Source of the DNA: Ifrita kowaldi
Taxonomy: Eukaryota; Chordata; Aves; Passeriformes; Cinclosomatidae
Assembly: GCA_013398055.1 (NCBI GenBank)
Contig: VZRS01005487.1
Span: 249,251 to 313,250 of the forward strand
Reading direction: 5' to 3'
DNA length: 64,000 nt
Part shown: in pieces, positions 13,601 through 26,680 of the stretch
How the letters are laid out: each line of letters starts with the position of its first letter
Position numbering within the stretch: position 1 is the stretch's first letter
Notes under the pieces: generated by a model
What the model was told of the DNA's origin: nothing
Databases searched by the model: none
Seen by the model: the letters and a program-made list of their open reading frames with translations, nothing else
Made by a program: the position numbers and the translations under genes

Positions 13601-16600
13601 AAATGGGGAAGCACTGGCCTAGATACTGCTTATGCCTGGATATTGGAAATGCATCTCAGCCAGCTGAGTACCTCCTTATGGTCAGAGATCAGCCTGCCTA
13701 GAAGATGCATTCACCACAGTAGATTTGCTTAGTAGCTCACCAGGTTGGTATGCTGAGTATTTACTCTGTCAATGTGGATACAAAAGGACAGCAAAAGAAT
13801 GCTACTAACACTGCATTTCCATATCAAATAGATAGTGTCATCTTCTGAAGGCTAAATAGTAAAGGAAAAATAGAAAATAGGAAAATAGAGCTGTAGAACA
13901 AACCAGCACATTTTTCCCCAGAATTCGTCCATGCTCTAAAGCTGTGAGTCAAGAGCAACCAATACCACCTTTTCCTATATTATTATGGGAACAGAAGCAA
14001 GTAAGAAGGTTTTTTGAGAAGCTACTTAAACTTTGAATTAAACTTGACATGCTCTCTTTAGAATATTTTCCTTGCTTCATTTTCCTAGAACATCAAATAG
14101 AGTTTTCTTGGTCTTAAGAATTTTCACTTTTAAGTTTTCAGGAAAATGCTGTAATTTTTTTCTCACGGTATAAGAGGTTTTACATTTTCAGGTGTGGTCA
14201 GTTAAAAACTATCAGTTGTTCTGAATTCTCAACTTGTGCAGTGAGAAGATGCCAAGGCTGGACTTCTTTCAGAGTCACAGAAGATACTTTCATGTAAATG
14301 AGCCAGGTTAGGGAACTACTCCTACTACAGCTGCAGCTTCTAGCTGTACTGTTCACTGAAATTTAAAGCTAGATAATGTAGAGAAGAGAGGAGTCACAGT
14401 CTCCTAAACACAATCCAAACTTTTTCTCTTCAGATTACATAAGGAGAGTAGTGTCCTCACTTGAGAAGCAGAAAAGAAACTTTCTGGATTCTCTGCAAAA
14501 AGCAGTTGATTAATTCTTAATACTGCCTTTGATTTTCACCTTCCTTTCTGATACTTACTGTCATTTTAGGTTGTGATCTTCTCAAGAAAGGACTGCTGGT
14601 TTTAATTGTACATTGGGCAGGTGAGGGAACTGATATTGTAAAGTTCTAGAGAAATGAAGAAATTAAAAAGACACACCTATTTTCCCCCTTTCTCTTCTTC
14701 CCACTTAATGTCCTAATTTTATACTTCTCTTATTACTTCTCTAAAGATTAGCTTTTTAAGATTTATTAATTTCAGATTTATTTGGTTTCTTTAATCCACT
14801 CCTGTGATGAGTGCACAGACATAAGCTAATGCTCAGAAATTTTTAAAATATCTTTAATTGATATGGATATTTTTAATTATTTATGTCACTAGCATTAGTG
14901 CCCTTGATTGGTTTTATAAGAGGTGTTGAGTTTTAAGAAAATATGCAAAAAGCTTGCACCTTTGTGCATCTTCCCAAAACTTTTTGACTGAATGCTCCTG
15001 TTCCAGTTGCACTAGGAACCATAGCAACTGCAGGGAGGGAAGCAGAGTATCAAAGAACTATTTCAGCTAGTGAAGCAAGAAAAAATCTATGATCATGATT
15101 TTTTTTTTCACCCTACTACCTTGTCTGATCTGTATCTTAACTCAAAAACTGGGATGCTCCCGAAAAGCAGCAATTTGAATTGCAATTTTTTAAATCTCTT
15201 TTTCCCTAGGCTCTAGTGACTGTTCTGTAGGAGTGATGCTGTCTAGGGCTTCAGTATAACTTAGCCCCTTACTTTCAGAATATGCATATACACTATATAC
15301 AGTTCATGTAAGTAAAAAGGTGTAATCATTGGAGTTATTTGACTCCATTTAAAACAGATATATTTGATCTCATTTCCTTTGAACATTATGGGACTAAATG
15401 CCCCTACCTCTCAAGCAGACACGGCAGTGTTGACTTCTACATTCTGAAAGAGTGAACTTGAATCGTTTGCCCAGAATACAGTGTCATTTGTTTTTCTCAA
15501 GGTTTTGCAGGATATCCTCTGTGGGATCAGCACCTTGCTGTAGTGTTACGCCTGGAGGACAGAAAGGACACCCTGTGACAGCTAAAACAGCACTAGATAG
15601 ACGCCTGTTGTGCAGCTGAATCAAGCCCTGAATCTCATCTGAATGAGCTACTGTTAACGCCTTTGCCTGAGGGAGGGTGACACTGAACTATGCCACTAAC
15701 CCATTTTGTTCTTAGGCAGTTACCTTTCCTTCTCTTCATGGTGCCCTTCTAACTTCTCACTATTTCATCTTCCATGTTCTTGGCTAGTTTGTGCCACAGT
15801 AACACAGTGCAGAAGGAGGAAGCAAAATCAAAATTCTTTAAACCAAAGGGGTCATTAATCTGCCTCACAGTAAGGACTAAGTGCAGTGAGTGGAGGAGGA
15901 GCTATCTTCAAACCCTAAATTATAATAAGTACTCAAAAAACATTATCTTTAAAAGGAAACAGCAGGTTTATGATGCCCAGGTGTAAAAGAAAGAAAAAAA
16001 AAGCCAGCTTAATAAACCATTAAATATAAAATGGAAATATTAAATGAAGAACTAAATCTTTCTCGAGGGAGTAATCACTACGAAATTTCCTTAAATATTA
16101 GCTTCTACCTAATAACACGATAAAGAAAAAGAATTTACATAAAACAAATTCCAGGTTTTAATCCTCTACTCTGAAGGAAACTCTTAAATTAGATGGCTAT
16201 TTCAATTTATTTCAAAACAACAAGAATAAGTCATGAAGAATCAAGTCCCTCATGGGACTGATCAAAATTGAATTTGCAGTTTCCTGTACTATGCTGACAA
16301 TCATTTACAATAAAATCGGAATGAGAAAGGGAAATTGTCTGTGGGACCACTGAGCCAGGTAATAGCTTCAGTATAACACAGTCACACAGCCAAAATCAAA
16401 TTAAAATGTACACAGAATTTTAATATGGTTGAACCAAGCCTCACTTTCCTTGTAGGATTCTGGCTTGTTACTTTTAGGTAACAGATCAGGACTGAAAAAA
16501 ACTACTCATTGGTGATAATCAGGCATTTTACCTTACCAGCAATTTGTGTAAAATAACATGACATTAAAATTGTGTTTGGCAAAACAAAGAAAATCAGTTT

Positions 16601-19339
16601 GAAAACTATTTTAGTTTAAAACTGTAATGACATAACAGAAGCACAAAGGAAAGCCATGCTATAACTTCAAATTTCTAGTCTTTCTCTGTACATCTACAAA
16701 CCTTGTAAATTGTAACTACATTATTCCTTCTTACAAAACTCAAAAGACCTCATAGACACAACATAAAGAACAAGGAACACTTCAAATATTTCATTATTTT
16801 CAGATACCTAACAATAAATAAATATATTTACATATCCATAATGTGTTTACACATTAGACAAACATACACAGACTTGGTATACTTCCGTTGAAAAATAACA
16901 GATTAACTTGATTTGAAAGAAATCTTCTCAGCCACATAATAAACCTGGACTTGCAGAACATCTTTGCTGTAGTTTGCACAAGTTCACAAGCAGCCAGCCC
17001 ATGGCTATCGCACTGGTAGCAGTGGAGGGAAATGTCCACTGGAACTTAGATACATTTCTCTTCATTTTAAGAGAACTTAGTTAATTGTCTCCCATTCAGC
17101 AAATAATTCCTTTTTTTAAAGGCCTGGCGACCTTAGAGGATTCACCGAAAAGGGCAACAAAATTGATGAGATCTGGACACTAGAAGTATTTCCAGCCCAG
17201 AGCTCCCACATATCTTGAAAAGCACTTGTTCTACAGTGATTCAGGCCTGCGAGTGCAGACTATATTTATAAATCATACAATTAATTAAAAATACTCATTG
17301 GAGCAGCACCCATCCTTTGTGGCACACAAACTACAGAGCTAACCACCAAACTACAGAGCTAATTTTTCACTTTGCTTCTGTCACAGTGGATATTAAGTAG
17401 CTATACAGACGAGGACAGCTGCAACAGGGAAGAGTTACACACTGCAAAGTAGATAACCCAGAAAACAGCCAACTCTCCTCAGTAAATTCTGCTGTATTTT
17501 TAGATGCTATCCAAAACCCCTACATAAATGGCTACTGTACAAGTGCTGAATGACTATGCAGCTGATCTACAGCAAATCTGTAGCATGCTGTAATTGTGAC
17601 CTACAGTGCATATGCATTTCAAATGCACTGAAATAGTGAATACAAAATGTTCTCTTCCAGAATTCGAGGATCAGCAGATCTCTATCATGGCACTCCTCTA
17701 GTCTGCACAGACCTGAGTTCAAGCCTTTAATGCAAGATGAGATTTGTAGATTTATTAAAAATGGACATTACTTGTATCAATAGCTCTTTTAAGAATCAAA
17801 GTACAGCTACTTACACTTGCTCATGACCTGTTTTATATTAGTAATTTTGTTTCATTATCACTGTTAAAATCAGTCACCTACTTCATTACATAACATACAT
17901 ACCTTTCTGCTTAATTCGAGAAGAACAAAATGAAAAGTAGATAATCACTTCTTATTTTGCATGTAAGCAAATTGCCACACGATAAGCAAAGGCGTGAACA
18001 ATAGATTTGATATGTTTACAGAACCTTCTTGCACATTTCTACCTCTCCAGCAGGAGGGATGCTCTAAGCAGTAAGCCAGCTTTCATTTACTTAAGGACAA
18101 AAGCAATCACCTCCAAGCAGCTGATAGGCTGGAAACTGCTGTGAGCTTACTGCTCAAAAACCTGCTTTTGTTCCCAAACCTTACTCACAGCCTTGAGCTG
18201 TCAGCTAGGGCGGCTGTAAGGTTTCAGAGAGTAGGGAACTTCTGAGGGCTCTTACTTGGGTGGGTAGAATAGACTCACTGGGGCACAGCTTCAGACACAC
18301 CTCAGGGTAGGTATCTAAATACGTGAAATTTAGCTAAGTGTCCGAGCTGTCATTACAGTCAAGGGTGACACTGCGTTCAGCTCAGTTGTCTAACCATAGG
18401 TTTCCAGTGACATTTGGCAAGTCCTGAGGTCTTTAGAGATAACCTTGGGTTTTTGTCTCCACAGGAGCAAAATTCTCCCCCTGGGTTTATGTGTACAGTA
18501 CAGGTCTTTTTTGCATACTACCTGGCTTAATTCTCTCTTTACTATACTTCATCTATTTCAAATACAGGTTATTTACAGGAAAAGTCAGTGCTTGGTTTTC
18601 TAAATTCTGTAATAATGTATTTTAATGTCTGATTAAGTCCAATTTGATGCAATTCTACCCTCCCTCACTTTCCCATTTTGCTGCTTTGACAAGATGGTTT
18701 TCTAATTTAAAAAGTCACTTAAAATAAAATCAGATTAATCCACTCCAGATGTAAACATACCTATCTTTAAAAATTCCATGTAAGACCAGATAACATTAGG
18801 TTTACTTCTGTTGGAAAGAAAACTGGTTTCACCTCTCACAAAGCCTTTGAAAATGCAGTACATGATTCCACTTCTAAGCAGTATGTCAGTTTCACCGAGA
18901 TATAATTGGTAAAAGAAATGGTTAAAGACTGTCTATACTGCAAAAACTGCAACATTCTTTGAATTTCTCATGTAGAATATGTAGTTCATAATAGCGTAAG
19001 TAGCTGCTGAAGTGACAGTGTACAGATCTATTATCTCTATACACAATAGTTCCACTGTAGGACTAACAATGCAAAAAAATCATGTACCAAGACATGAACA
19101 AATTCATGTTCTTTTAATACTGATATATAATATTCTAAATTTAAACCCCTTCTGCAAGAGTCTTTATGACTGAAGCAACCCATCCCATTATGTTATAGTA
19201 AAGAACTGTGTAATCTTCTTGGAGAGAGATTAATGAACAAACCCTTTTTGCTAGAGCGTAACACACACAGATTAATCTTAAAACTAGTTAAAACATTCCA
19301 ATCACTTAGCTTTTCTTTGTAAATCACATTTTAAACCTA
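13601..19339. other. GPC5: GPC5 intron 2, nothing recognised
   Basis: AT-rich. The stretch near 18180-18480 is somewhat richer in GC and may be an ancient repeat, but no family can be named. Confidence 0.65.
17327..17362 (+). repeat. 20-bp tandem duplication
   Basis: CAAACTACAGAGCTAA occurs at 17327-17342 and again at 17347-17362, separated by CCAC. A small local duplication in intron 2. Confidence 0.9.
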
Positions 19340-20040
19340 AGGCCAAGAAAAGTCTGTTGAGCAGTCCAGTCTAACCCCTGGCCCGCAAGCAGAATTATTC
19401 TTATTTACAACATAATTCTTGGCAACTGTTTTCTTGTCCAGCTTGTTTCTAAGACATAGGATCCCCAAATTTTTTAACTAAAAGCATTTTAATGTTGTCA
19501 TTGGAAAATATTTGCTAATATTAAGCCTATTTTTTCTTTGCTGCAGTATGACACCATTGGGTTTTTATCTACCATAAAGGAGTACAGATAAGTATTTTCT
19601 TATATGTAGTTTCTTCTATGTAGATTTCAGAGCATATTTTTTCTCTCTTCTTTTCAGTTGGTCCATATCTTTCAATTACACTACCCAAAACTGAACAATA
19701 TTCTCCAACTTAAAAGTGCAAAACAGAAGTTTCCATTCACAGATCCCTGCTTTCTGTTTAGATACTTATAGATACTTGTGCTATTATGAACTAGATATTC
19801 TGCCTGACAACAGTATGAAACTGCTGACTTTTGTCATCTTTTGATCTATCATTACTCCCAGAACTTCTCCTACAGAACAAATCCATTGCAAGATATCCCC
19901 TATATGTCTTCCACTGTTCCTCCCCAACTAAATGGAGCACCTTGCATTTGTTCTTATTGAACAACAATTTTTTCACACTTTGTCTCCATCATGTCAGCAC
20001 TATTTTGAGTTCTGTCTTTCAACAAGACTTGACTTGCTAA
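19340..20040 (-). mobile_element. old CR1/L3-type LINE fragment
   Basis: Antisense remnant of the end of ORF2. NKCKVLHL (near 19930-19955) matches the family pattern NxDKCKVLHLG, and the segment near 19690-19715 matches the antisense of the 'KLLEYCVQFWAP' region. Divergence is high, so this is an ancient copy. Lies in GPC5 intron 2. Confidence 0.75.
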
Positions 20041-22460
20041 CTTCTTGGTTTTTTCTTTTTCTTAACACAGAATAAAAATAGTAAGTGAAAACTTCCATGC
20101 GTACTTGAAAATCTAAAAGGCTGCAGGCAATTCTATCTTTGAAACAATACCAAACATTCATTCAAAACCATCAGCTTTATATTGCGTTCTCTGCTGGAGT
20201 TCAGTCTTCTTTCAAACTCCTGCATTTTGCCAGCTATTAGCTTCCCAAAGTTCTCAGAATAAGCAGGAAGCAGGCATCCATGAAAATGCAAATTTTCTAT
20301 GGCCACTGATCCCAAGGGAATTTAAATTTGTAATTCACTTTTTTTTTCTAATGCATAAGAACTACATAAAGCATAAAAAAATCAAAATTAGCATATGTCT
20401 ACACTGATCACTGTGCTACAGAAACATAAACCAAAACAGTAGTTAGCTGAGTACTAACAAAAATACGAAAAAAAATCTTAGTACTCACTGAGTACGAGAC
20501 TGAACAGTGCACCAACATCAGCTTAATTGTGCCTCAGACATTATTGTAACTAGGAGAAATAATTGACGGTAAATAAACAGGCTGAGACTGGAACCCAGGA
20601 GCACAAGTGCACACTTGAAAAGTACAGTTTAAGAAAAGACTGATGCGGTGTAAACTGCTACAGAAGCCCATTAAATCCCTGTGCATATATAGATATATAT
20701 ACACACACCCCAGGAGTGCCTACAGGCACAGCATACATGTAAGCAAATAAGTATCTAAAGATAAGAATGAGATAAAGTGGAAGCAAATCCCTTTGGAATG
20801 ATAAAAGACTTGCTTGCAATAAAAATAAAAGAAATAAAACTCAGGGTTAATAATGGAATTTTAGGTATTAATCTAAATCTCCAGATTTCTGCACTTACAG
20901 CAGCCTCTTAATGCTGTATTTTATGTATATACAGACATACTGGGTGCAAATCTAAGTTATATTAGCATACGGTTTATCCTGCTTTTTTATTATAAAGGAC
21001 TCAAAATACAATATGAATAGATGATTTCTGAAGTTAATAAAGTTTGTATAACAGCTTTGTCCCTTAGACCAATCACTGGGTATAATCATTCTTCTGTGTT
21101 ATTAAAAATGCCTACTTCCTCAGTCCAGAGGGGAGCGTGATCATAGCTGTGGGGAAGGGCTGCAGAACAACAGAGAAAGAGGAACATAGCTCTGGTGAAC
21201 CACAGATATTTTTGAGAGCCTCATCCCTCAATATAACAGAGTGACAAACGGAGTCTCTTAACCTGCCCACATTTTTGTCTTTTAATAGAATCCTTAAGGT
21301 TCACTTAATTAAAAGAAGTTGGGATTCACCAGTATCTAGATTTAGGCTTATTTCTATCACACTTAAAATATAAAGGATTATGGAGATGAGAAAGAAGAAA
21401 ATGTTGGAACATCAAAGTTGTTCATATTGCAAATGATCTGAAGGGCAACATACCATTTGAAACCATGAGAGATACAGCAGCTCTAGCTGGACGTTTTCTG
21501 ATCTTCAAATCATTCTCAGAAAACTTCACAAGTGGAAAGCAATTGAATCAGTGCCAGGGCACATTTAGTTTTACAAAGATGAACAGAAATTCCATTATTT
21601 CTTATGGCTTACCAGAGAAAGCAGCTCAGAAGATTTCAACACATTTTCTAGCTCATACAATTTACTTTAGCTACTGACTAAAACTTTATCCTATTTAAAT
21701 GTAATAATTGTACTGTGATCTCAAACAATATGATGTAACAATTTGACTTCATTTAATTCTGCTCTAGGATAAAGTGGAAACTGATCTATTGTGTAGCAAT
21801 AATTTCACAGAAAAACATGAAACTGCATCAAGAAAGTCTGATTCAATATACTTCAGAACTTACATGGCAAAGGCATTAAATTTTTCCTCCACAGTAGGAA
21901 GTGTCAGGTAATGCTCTATTGAGGAGTGCAGTTTATTACCTATTGCATACAGACACACACTTGCCAAGTCCACTGTTTCAGTGACAGGGCAGCCCCATTC
22001 AGAAATGATTGATGCTTCCATATTTACAAAAAGTATGCCACAGTACAAGAGTTGCCAAATATAGTAGCACAACGGAAAGTCCATTTTCTTTGGACTCCAC
22101 AACTAAATTCTTAGCTCTAAATTTCCCTTTCAACCAGACAAACTGTTATCTTTTTCTATGTCATACATAGCCACTTTTTAAAGGGTTATGAGCTCTCTTG
22201 TGGAAAAACAGTGAAGTGATACAAGATCTGCTATTCTGTGCACAGCGCTCCATCCTACTGCAGATCACCAGATTCTTAGATGCCTATGGAATTCCTCTCC
22301 AAATTTTAGAAATTATAGGGATTTCTTTTTTCTCTACACAAAAACCAGCACTGCACTGTGACTACACTGTGACCCTGGTGGCACTTGTTAATCTTTTGAT
22401 TAGAGGTATAGACAGGGGTCAGTGTGAACTTTGAGTAACATCTAAGAACCGTACAAAAAG

Positions 22461-22475
22461 AGTGTGTGTGTGTGT
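22461..22475 (+). repeat. (GT)n microsatellite, short
   Basis: About seven GT units in GPC5 intron 2. Confidence 0.9.
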
Positions 22476-23609
22476 ACAGATAGAGAGAGGTCTACAGCAT
22501 GTAAATGTAAGGTTTAAAAAGGATTTGGGTTTATGGTTACTGGAATGGAGATGTTATACCAATCCCTGCATGGCCGTCACAATCTCTTCCTCAAATATTA
22601 AGATAAGAAATACTAGAAATCAGAAATGTGCAAGAATGTTATCCTATCAAATGACTCTCTTGAAACACAATTATCTTACAGCTTAAGTTCTCTACTCACC
22701 TTCCCCAAGGGAAAAATTATTTATTGCTCTCCATAATGTATCTCCCACTTACTAGATTAATATCTTATTTAACTTCATTATCACCTATCCATCTGTTCCT
22801 TTACCATTCCTCAAAGGTATTAAAAAGAAATAGATTCACAATGAAAAAGAAAACATGCATTCTGAAACACCCTGAAACATAAGGAAAAAACTGTAAGAGT
22901 ACTCAGTAGGAAGCAGTACACAAGTGGAGCACTTTGCACCACGCAGTTTGACATGTCCTAAGAGACATGGAATTCTTGCAACATTTGAAAATTGCCAATA
23001 GTTACTGTCAGGAGGCAGCACTTACCACAATACAGAACCATGGAATTTTGACAAACATTAGAAGGTGACAAAGATATGTCAATATATATAGATGAATTTA
23101 CTGTCATATAAAGACACATGCACACATAGACAGATGGGCAGAGAGCTGCCTCATTTCACTATCACAGTCACCCTAAAGTCTCTGGTAGTTAGACATCCTG
23201 AAGATTCAGGATCTTTAGACTGTATTTAATGCTGAGTGAAAACACATCTCTGAAGACCTCCAGAGTCAGATAGAGATCACTTATTTTAACTGCCTACTTC
23301 TCTCCACTGAATATGTAAGAAACGGAGACAAAACATGAGCTATTTTTCTGTTGGGATCCTGTCCACCCCTTTAAGGCTAAGGCATCCAACCTCAACACAC
23401 TTTAAAAAGAGGCAGGTGACAGCAGTGGCAAAGTCCATGACATCTGCTCCCTTCTCTACACACCCCTTCATGCTTTCTGTGTGACTCCTGAGATGCCTGC
23501 CCAGTTGCTAAAGTAGCAGAAGAGGTAATCACACTCCCAGCTGCTCAGCCAAGCCTCATCTAAACATAAAGGGAATCCCTAAACATTTCGTGGTGAGATA
23601 GGCACCCTG

Positions 23610-23720
23610 TCATACTATAATTCAGATTGGAAAGGACCTCAAGGAGGTCTCCAGTCAAAGTCCTGCTCAAAGCAGGGCCAAAACTGAATTCAGGTCAGAT
23701 ATAATGTCTTACGATGTTCC
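23610..23720 (-). mobile_element. short CR1 3' remnant
   Basis: Inverted CR1 3' end: GATTGGAAAGGACCTCAAGG followed by a decayed AGCAGGGCCA segment. About 110 bp. Confidence 0.75.
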
Positions 23721-25768
23721 TAGAATTCCAAGCTGAAAAAACATCAGCAGCATCTTATTATGGTTTCTGAATCAGAAATAATTTCGCTTTAATTTTAGTT
23801 AGCAATGGTTGCAATTCTTCAAAAATGAGTGGTATGTTCAATAGCACGTTTTTCCACAAGTAATTACTTCAAGGTTAAACACGGTTTTAAATCTAAATAA
23901 TACCAGAATCCATGCAACATTCTCTCTCAGTTATACTTCTTCACATAAAAGGAAAATAAAGACTAAAGCATGTACTTCAAAAGTATGTGAAGTGTATAAG
24001 GTATATAAAATAGATATAACTTTTAAGTATATGCTTCAAAAAGTATTTGTTTAAATGCAAATGATGGACCAAAGACAGTGGGAGAAGCAAGTAGTGTTAG
24101 GCTACATATTTGGGATGCAAGGCTTGCAACTCCTGCAACAAGAACTGCTTACAAGTGTTACACAAAAAATTATAAACTACTTGTCAAGCAGTCCTGAACC
24201 CATTCCTCTAGAGGGAGGCTATATAGTGACTAGGCTACAAAGGCAGGCTCCTTTCTTTACATCAGTGCTTCTTGAATTCCCTTCTACACTGTAAATTATC
24301 ACTGCTTGGAGAGTTAAAAGTGCACACATCTCACATTAGCCTCTGACATGGTGTTTACAGCTTCTCCTTGGGCTATCAGCCCCACAGTTGGATTGTGTAC
24401 TAGCTGAGAAGGGCCTAAAACCAACCCCCTGAGTAACTGCTCAAATTGTTTAGAGGGAATCACAATTATTTCTCCTCAAAGGCATGTATGTGTCCCTGTC
24501 TTTCAGGCAGAATTCACCTAACAATGAGATATACCCTGCATGCACCATTGACTATGCCCCACAGGACATAAAAGCAACAAAAATATAGGTTTTGGGTCCT
24601 CATTTCACTTAATTTCATTTAGCTGTCATTTAAATCCCATTCTTGTGAGGACTGAAATTCTTGGGGTTGCACAAGTATATTATCTAGGTAACTAAGGTTT
24701 GGGTTTGCATGTTGGTTTTTCTCTTGGGTTGGGAGAAAGGAGGAGATATTAAAACAGCCCTCACTTAAGTAAAGCACAGTTGGTTACTGAGCTCTGCAGA
24801 GTCTACAGCCCTAGGTCAGCAAAGCAATACAACATATTACAATATGTACCAAACTCTTGGTTAACTCTTACAGTACCAAGAAAAAGCTAATATACAGGAG
24901 CTGAAAGGAAGAACAAAGGCAGAAGAGAGATGGAGAGATTTCTTTGTGCATTTTAGCAGTGATCCCCTGATTGTAACACCCTTTGACAGCTGCGTTAGGC
25001 AGGCTAAATGGCTAAACTCCCAAAGGGCAGAGAGCAACCCTAGCTTGTTTTTAGCATTAGACAGCCTAAATTTTAAAAAAGGGAAGGCTTTAGGACTCCA
25101 AAGTCAACTTTGCTGCCCATTTTAGGACCCCATTCTGCTAATTATTTCATCACAGGTTAAAAACAAGAGAGCTGCCAGAAGGACAACTTCCCAAGCCTGT
25201 ATGAAGTTACCACGTTATCATTTCGAATCAAGTGGTCATAATGGTTAATAAGTACGTATTAACAAATAAATTACAAGACTTTAGGGCTTTTTCCTCAACA
25301 CATGTGAACTCCCTCTCTCTTTCTATCACATACAACCTCATACCTCCACTATTTTCACACCTTCTCAGCTCCTAACCAATTTCTGTATTAAGTTACGCCT
25401 ATTTAAATCAAAAAGAAATTAATAGTATATGAAGGGTAATTGCAAAAAGGCAACCCCACCACCAGTCCAAATAACTATTATTTATCAGGTAACTTCCTGT
25501 TGTTTATTAAAACAACTATTGCCAAACCTACAGTTTTTTTTCAATTATATTTAGAAACTCAAAAGTCTGCAAAACTAGAGCCCAAAAATGAACCTCAAAT
25601 CTCAAAACCAAACTACCCAAGTATGCGCACTAGAAAAACACAAAGAATATAGTGGGTGGAAATAGTGGTATAACAAAAATCTCTCTTTTGTAGCACTCTG
25701 GGCATTAATTTTGCATTTTAGTATGGCCCAAATTAAAGAAGTTAAAGAGGAACATCAAGTTACAGGTT

Positions 25769-25800
25769 TAAAATCAAAATCAAAAAAATCAAAATCAAAG
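25769..25800 (+). repeat. (AAAATC)n microsatellite
   Basis: Short imperfect repeat of AAAATC/AAATC units in intron 2, close to exon 2. Confidence 0.85.
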
Positions 25801-26045
25801 CATCTTACTAAAACAATATCTTACTTTTTCTCAAATATAATTTTTTATAAGTTGCAAATTCCAAAAGCAATGCAGTTTCTAATCACCTGCATTGATTAAT
25901 GATTTAATACTCTTTATTTGAAAGCATAAAAGCATAGGGAGAAGCTAAAAATTAATAGATAACTTTTATTACATAATAAAATAATCAAAGATGAAAATCA
26001 AGGAAAGTATGAACAAGTTTGGAAACAAAAAGCAGAAAGCTTTAC

Positions 26046-26207
26046 CTTGAAAAGCAGCTGCATTACGAGATATTAAAAATTTTAATGTAGCGCTTGATGT
26101 TTGAAGCACTTGCTGTATATCCTGCTTTGCTGCAGTCTGATACCTTTCTTCCATCTTTTTGGTACAGCATGTTGGATTTTTGGAAGTACAAACCTGGAGA
26201 TCAACAC
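26046..26207 (-). CDS. GPC5: GPC5 exon 2: start of the glypican Cys-rich core
   Basis: A 162-bp exon in phase 1-1, bounded on the minus strand by a TTTTCCTTAG acceptor and a GTAAAG donor. Joined to exon 1 it restores a Gly codon and continues VDLQVC, followed by NPTCCTKKMEERYQ and FLISRNAAAFQ. These are hallmark glypican core sequences: a Cys, a CC pair and the KMEERYQ helix. They are closer to GPC5 than to GPC3 by comparison with the human proteins as I know them. The peptide forms part of the all-alpha, disulfide-rich extracellular core. Open reading continues into the introns on both sides, but those extensions are not coding. The next exon, which should begin with the rest of an E-codon, is not in the 26 kb to the left. 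Confidence 0.96.
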
Positions 26208-26282
26208 CTAAGGAAAAGGCAATTACATTGATTAATAAAAAAAAGAAGTATGCAAAACACAAACACCTAGAAAACAGCTACC

Positions 26283-26305
26283 TTTTTTTTTTTCTTTTTT
26301 TTTTT
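26283..26305 (+). repeat. poly(T) tract next to exon 2
   Basis: T10-C-T11-like run, 75 bp upstream of GPC5 exon 2 on the transcribed strand, where it reads as poly(A). It lies outside the splice acceptor's own polypyrimidine tract. Confidence 0.95.
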
Positions 26306-26524
26306 AACATGGGTATTGACACATAAAAGAAATACCCAAAGCTTTAAAACATTTGGTCTTGTAAACAGAAGGGGGTACTAATTAAAATTCTGCAGGAAGA
26401 ATACACTTATTACAGTTAATTTATGTCATATAATATAATTTCCCTGGCACGGTAATCTTTTTCCAGCTGTGAATATTGCTAACGAATGTTGGTAAAATAT
26501 GTTGAATGTGCATTGTACATCACG

Positions 26525-26680
26525 ATACAGGTGGTGGATGTCCCATCCCTGGAAACACTGAAGATCTGGTTAGATGGGGCTCTTGGCAACCTGATCTAGT
26601 TGAAGATGTCCCTGCTCATTGCAGCCTAGACGACCTTCAGAGGTCCTTTCCAACACAAACTATTCTGTGATTCTATGATC
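26525..26680 (+). mobile_element. CR1 LINE 3' end
   Basis: Plus-strand CR1 tail: ATCCCTGGAAACACTGAAGA, GATGGGGCTCTTGGCAACCT, AGGTCCTTTCCAACACAAAC, then two 3' octamers ATTCTGTG and ATTCTATG (26662-26677). Inserted in GPC5 intron 1, 320 bp upstream of exon 2, in antisense to the gene. Confidence 0.93.

Larger units (their letters stand above)
20041..26045. other. GPC5: GPC5 intron 2, CR1 remnant and microsatellites only
   Basis: Holds the CR1 remnant at 23610-23720 and small repeats. The stretch at 24960-25150 may be old repeat sequence. No coding signal. Confidence 0.65.
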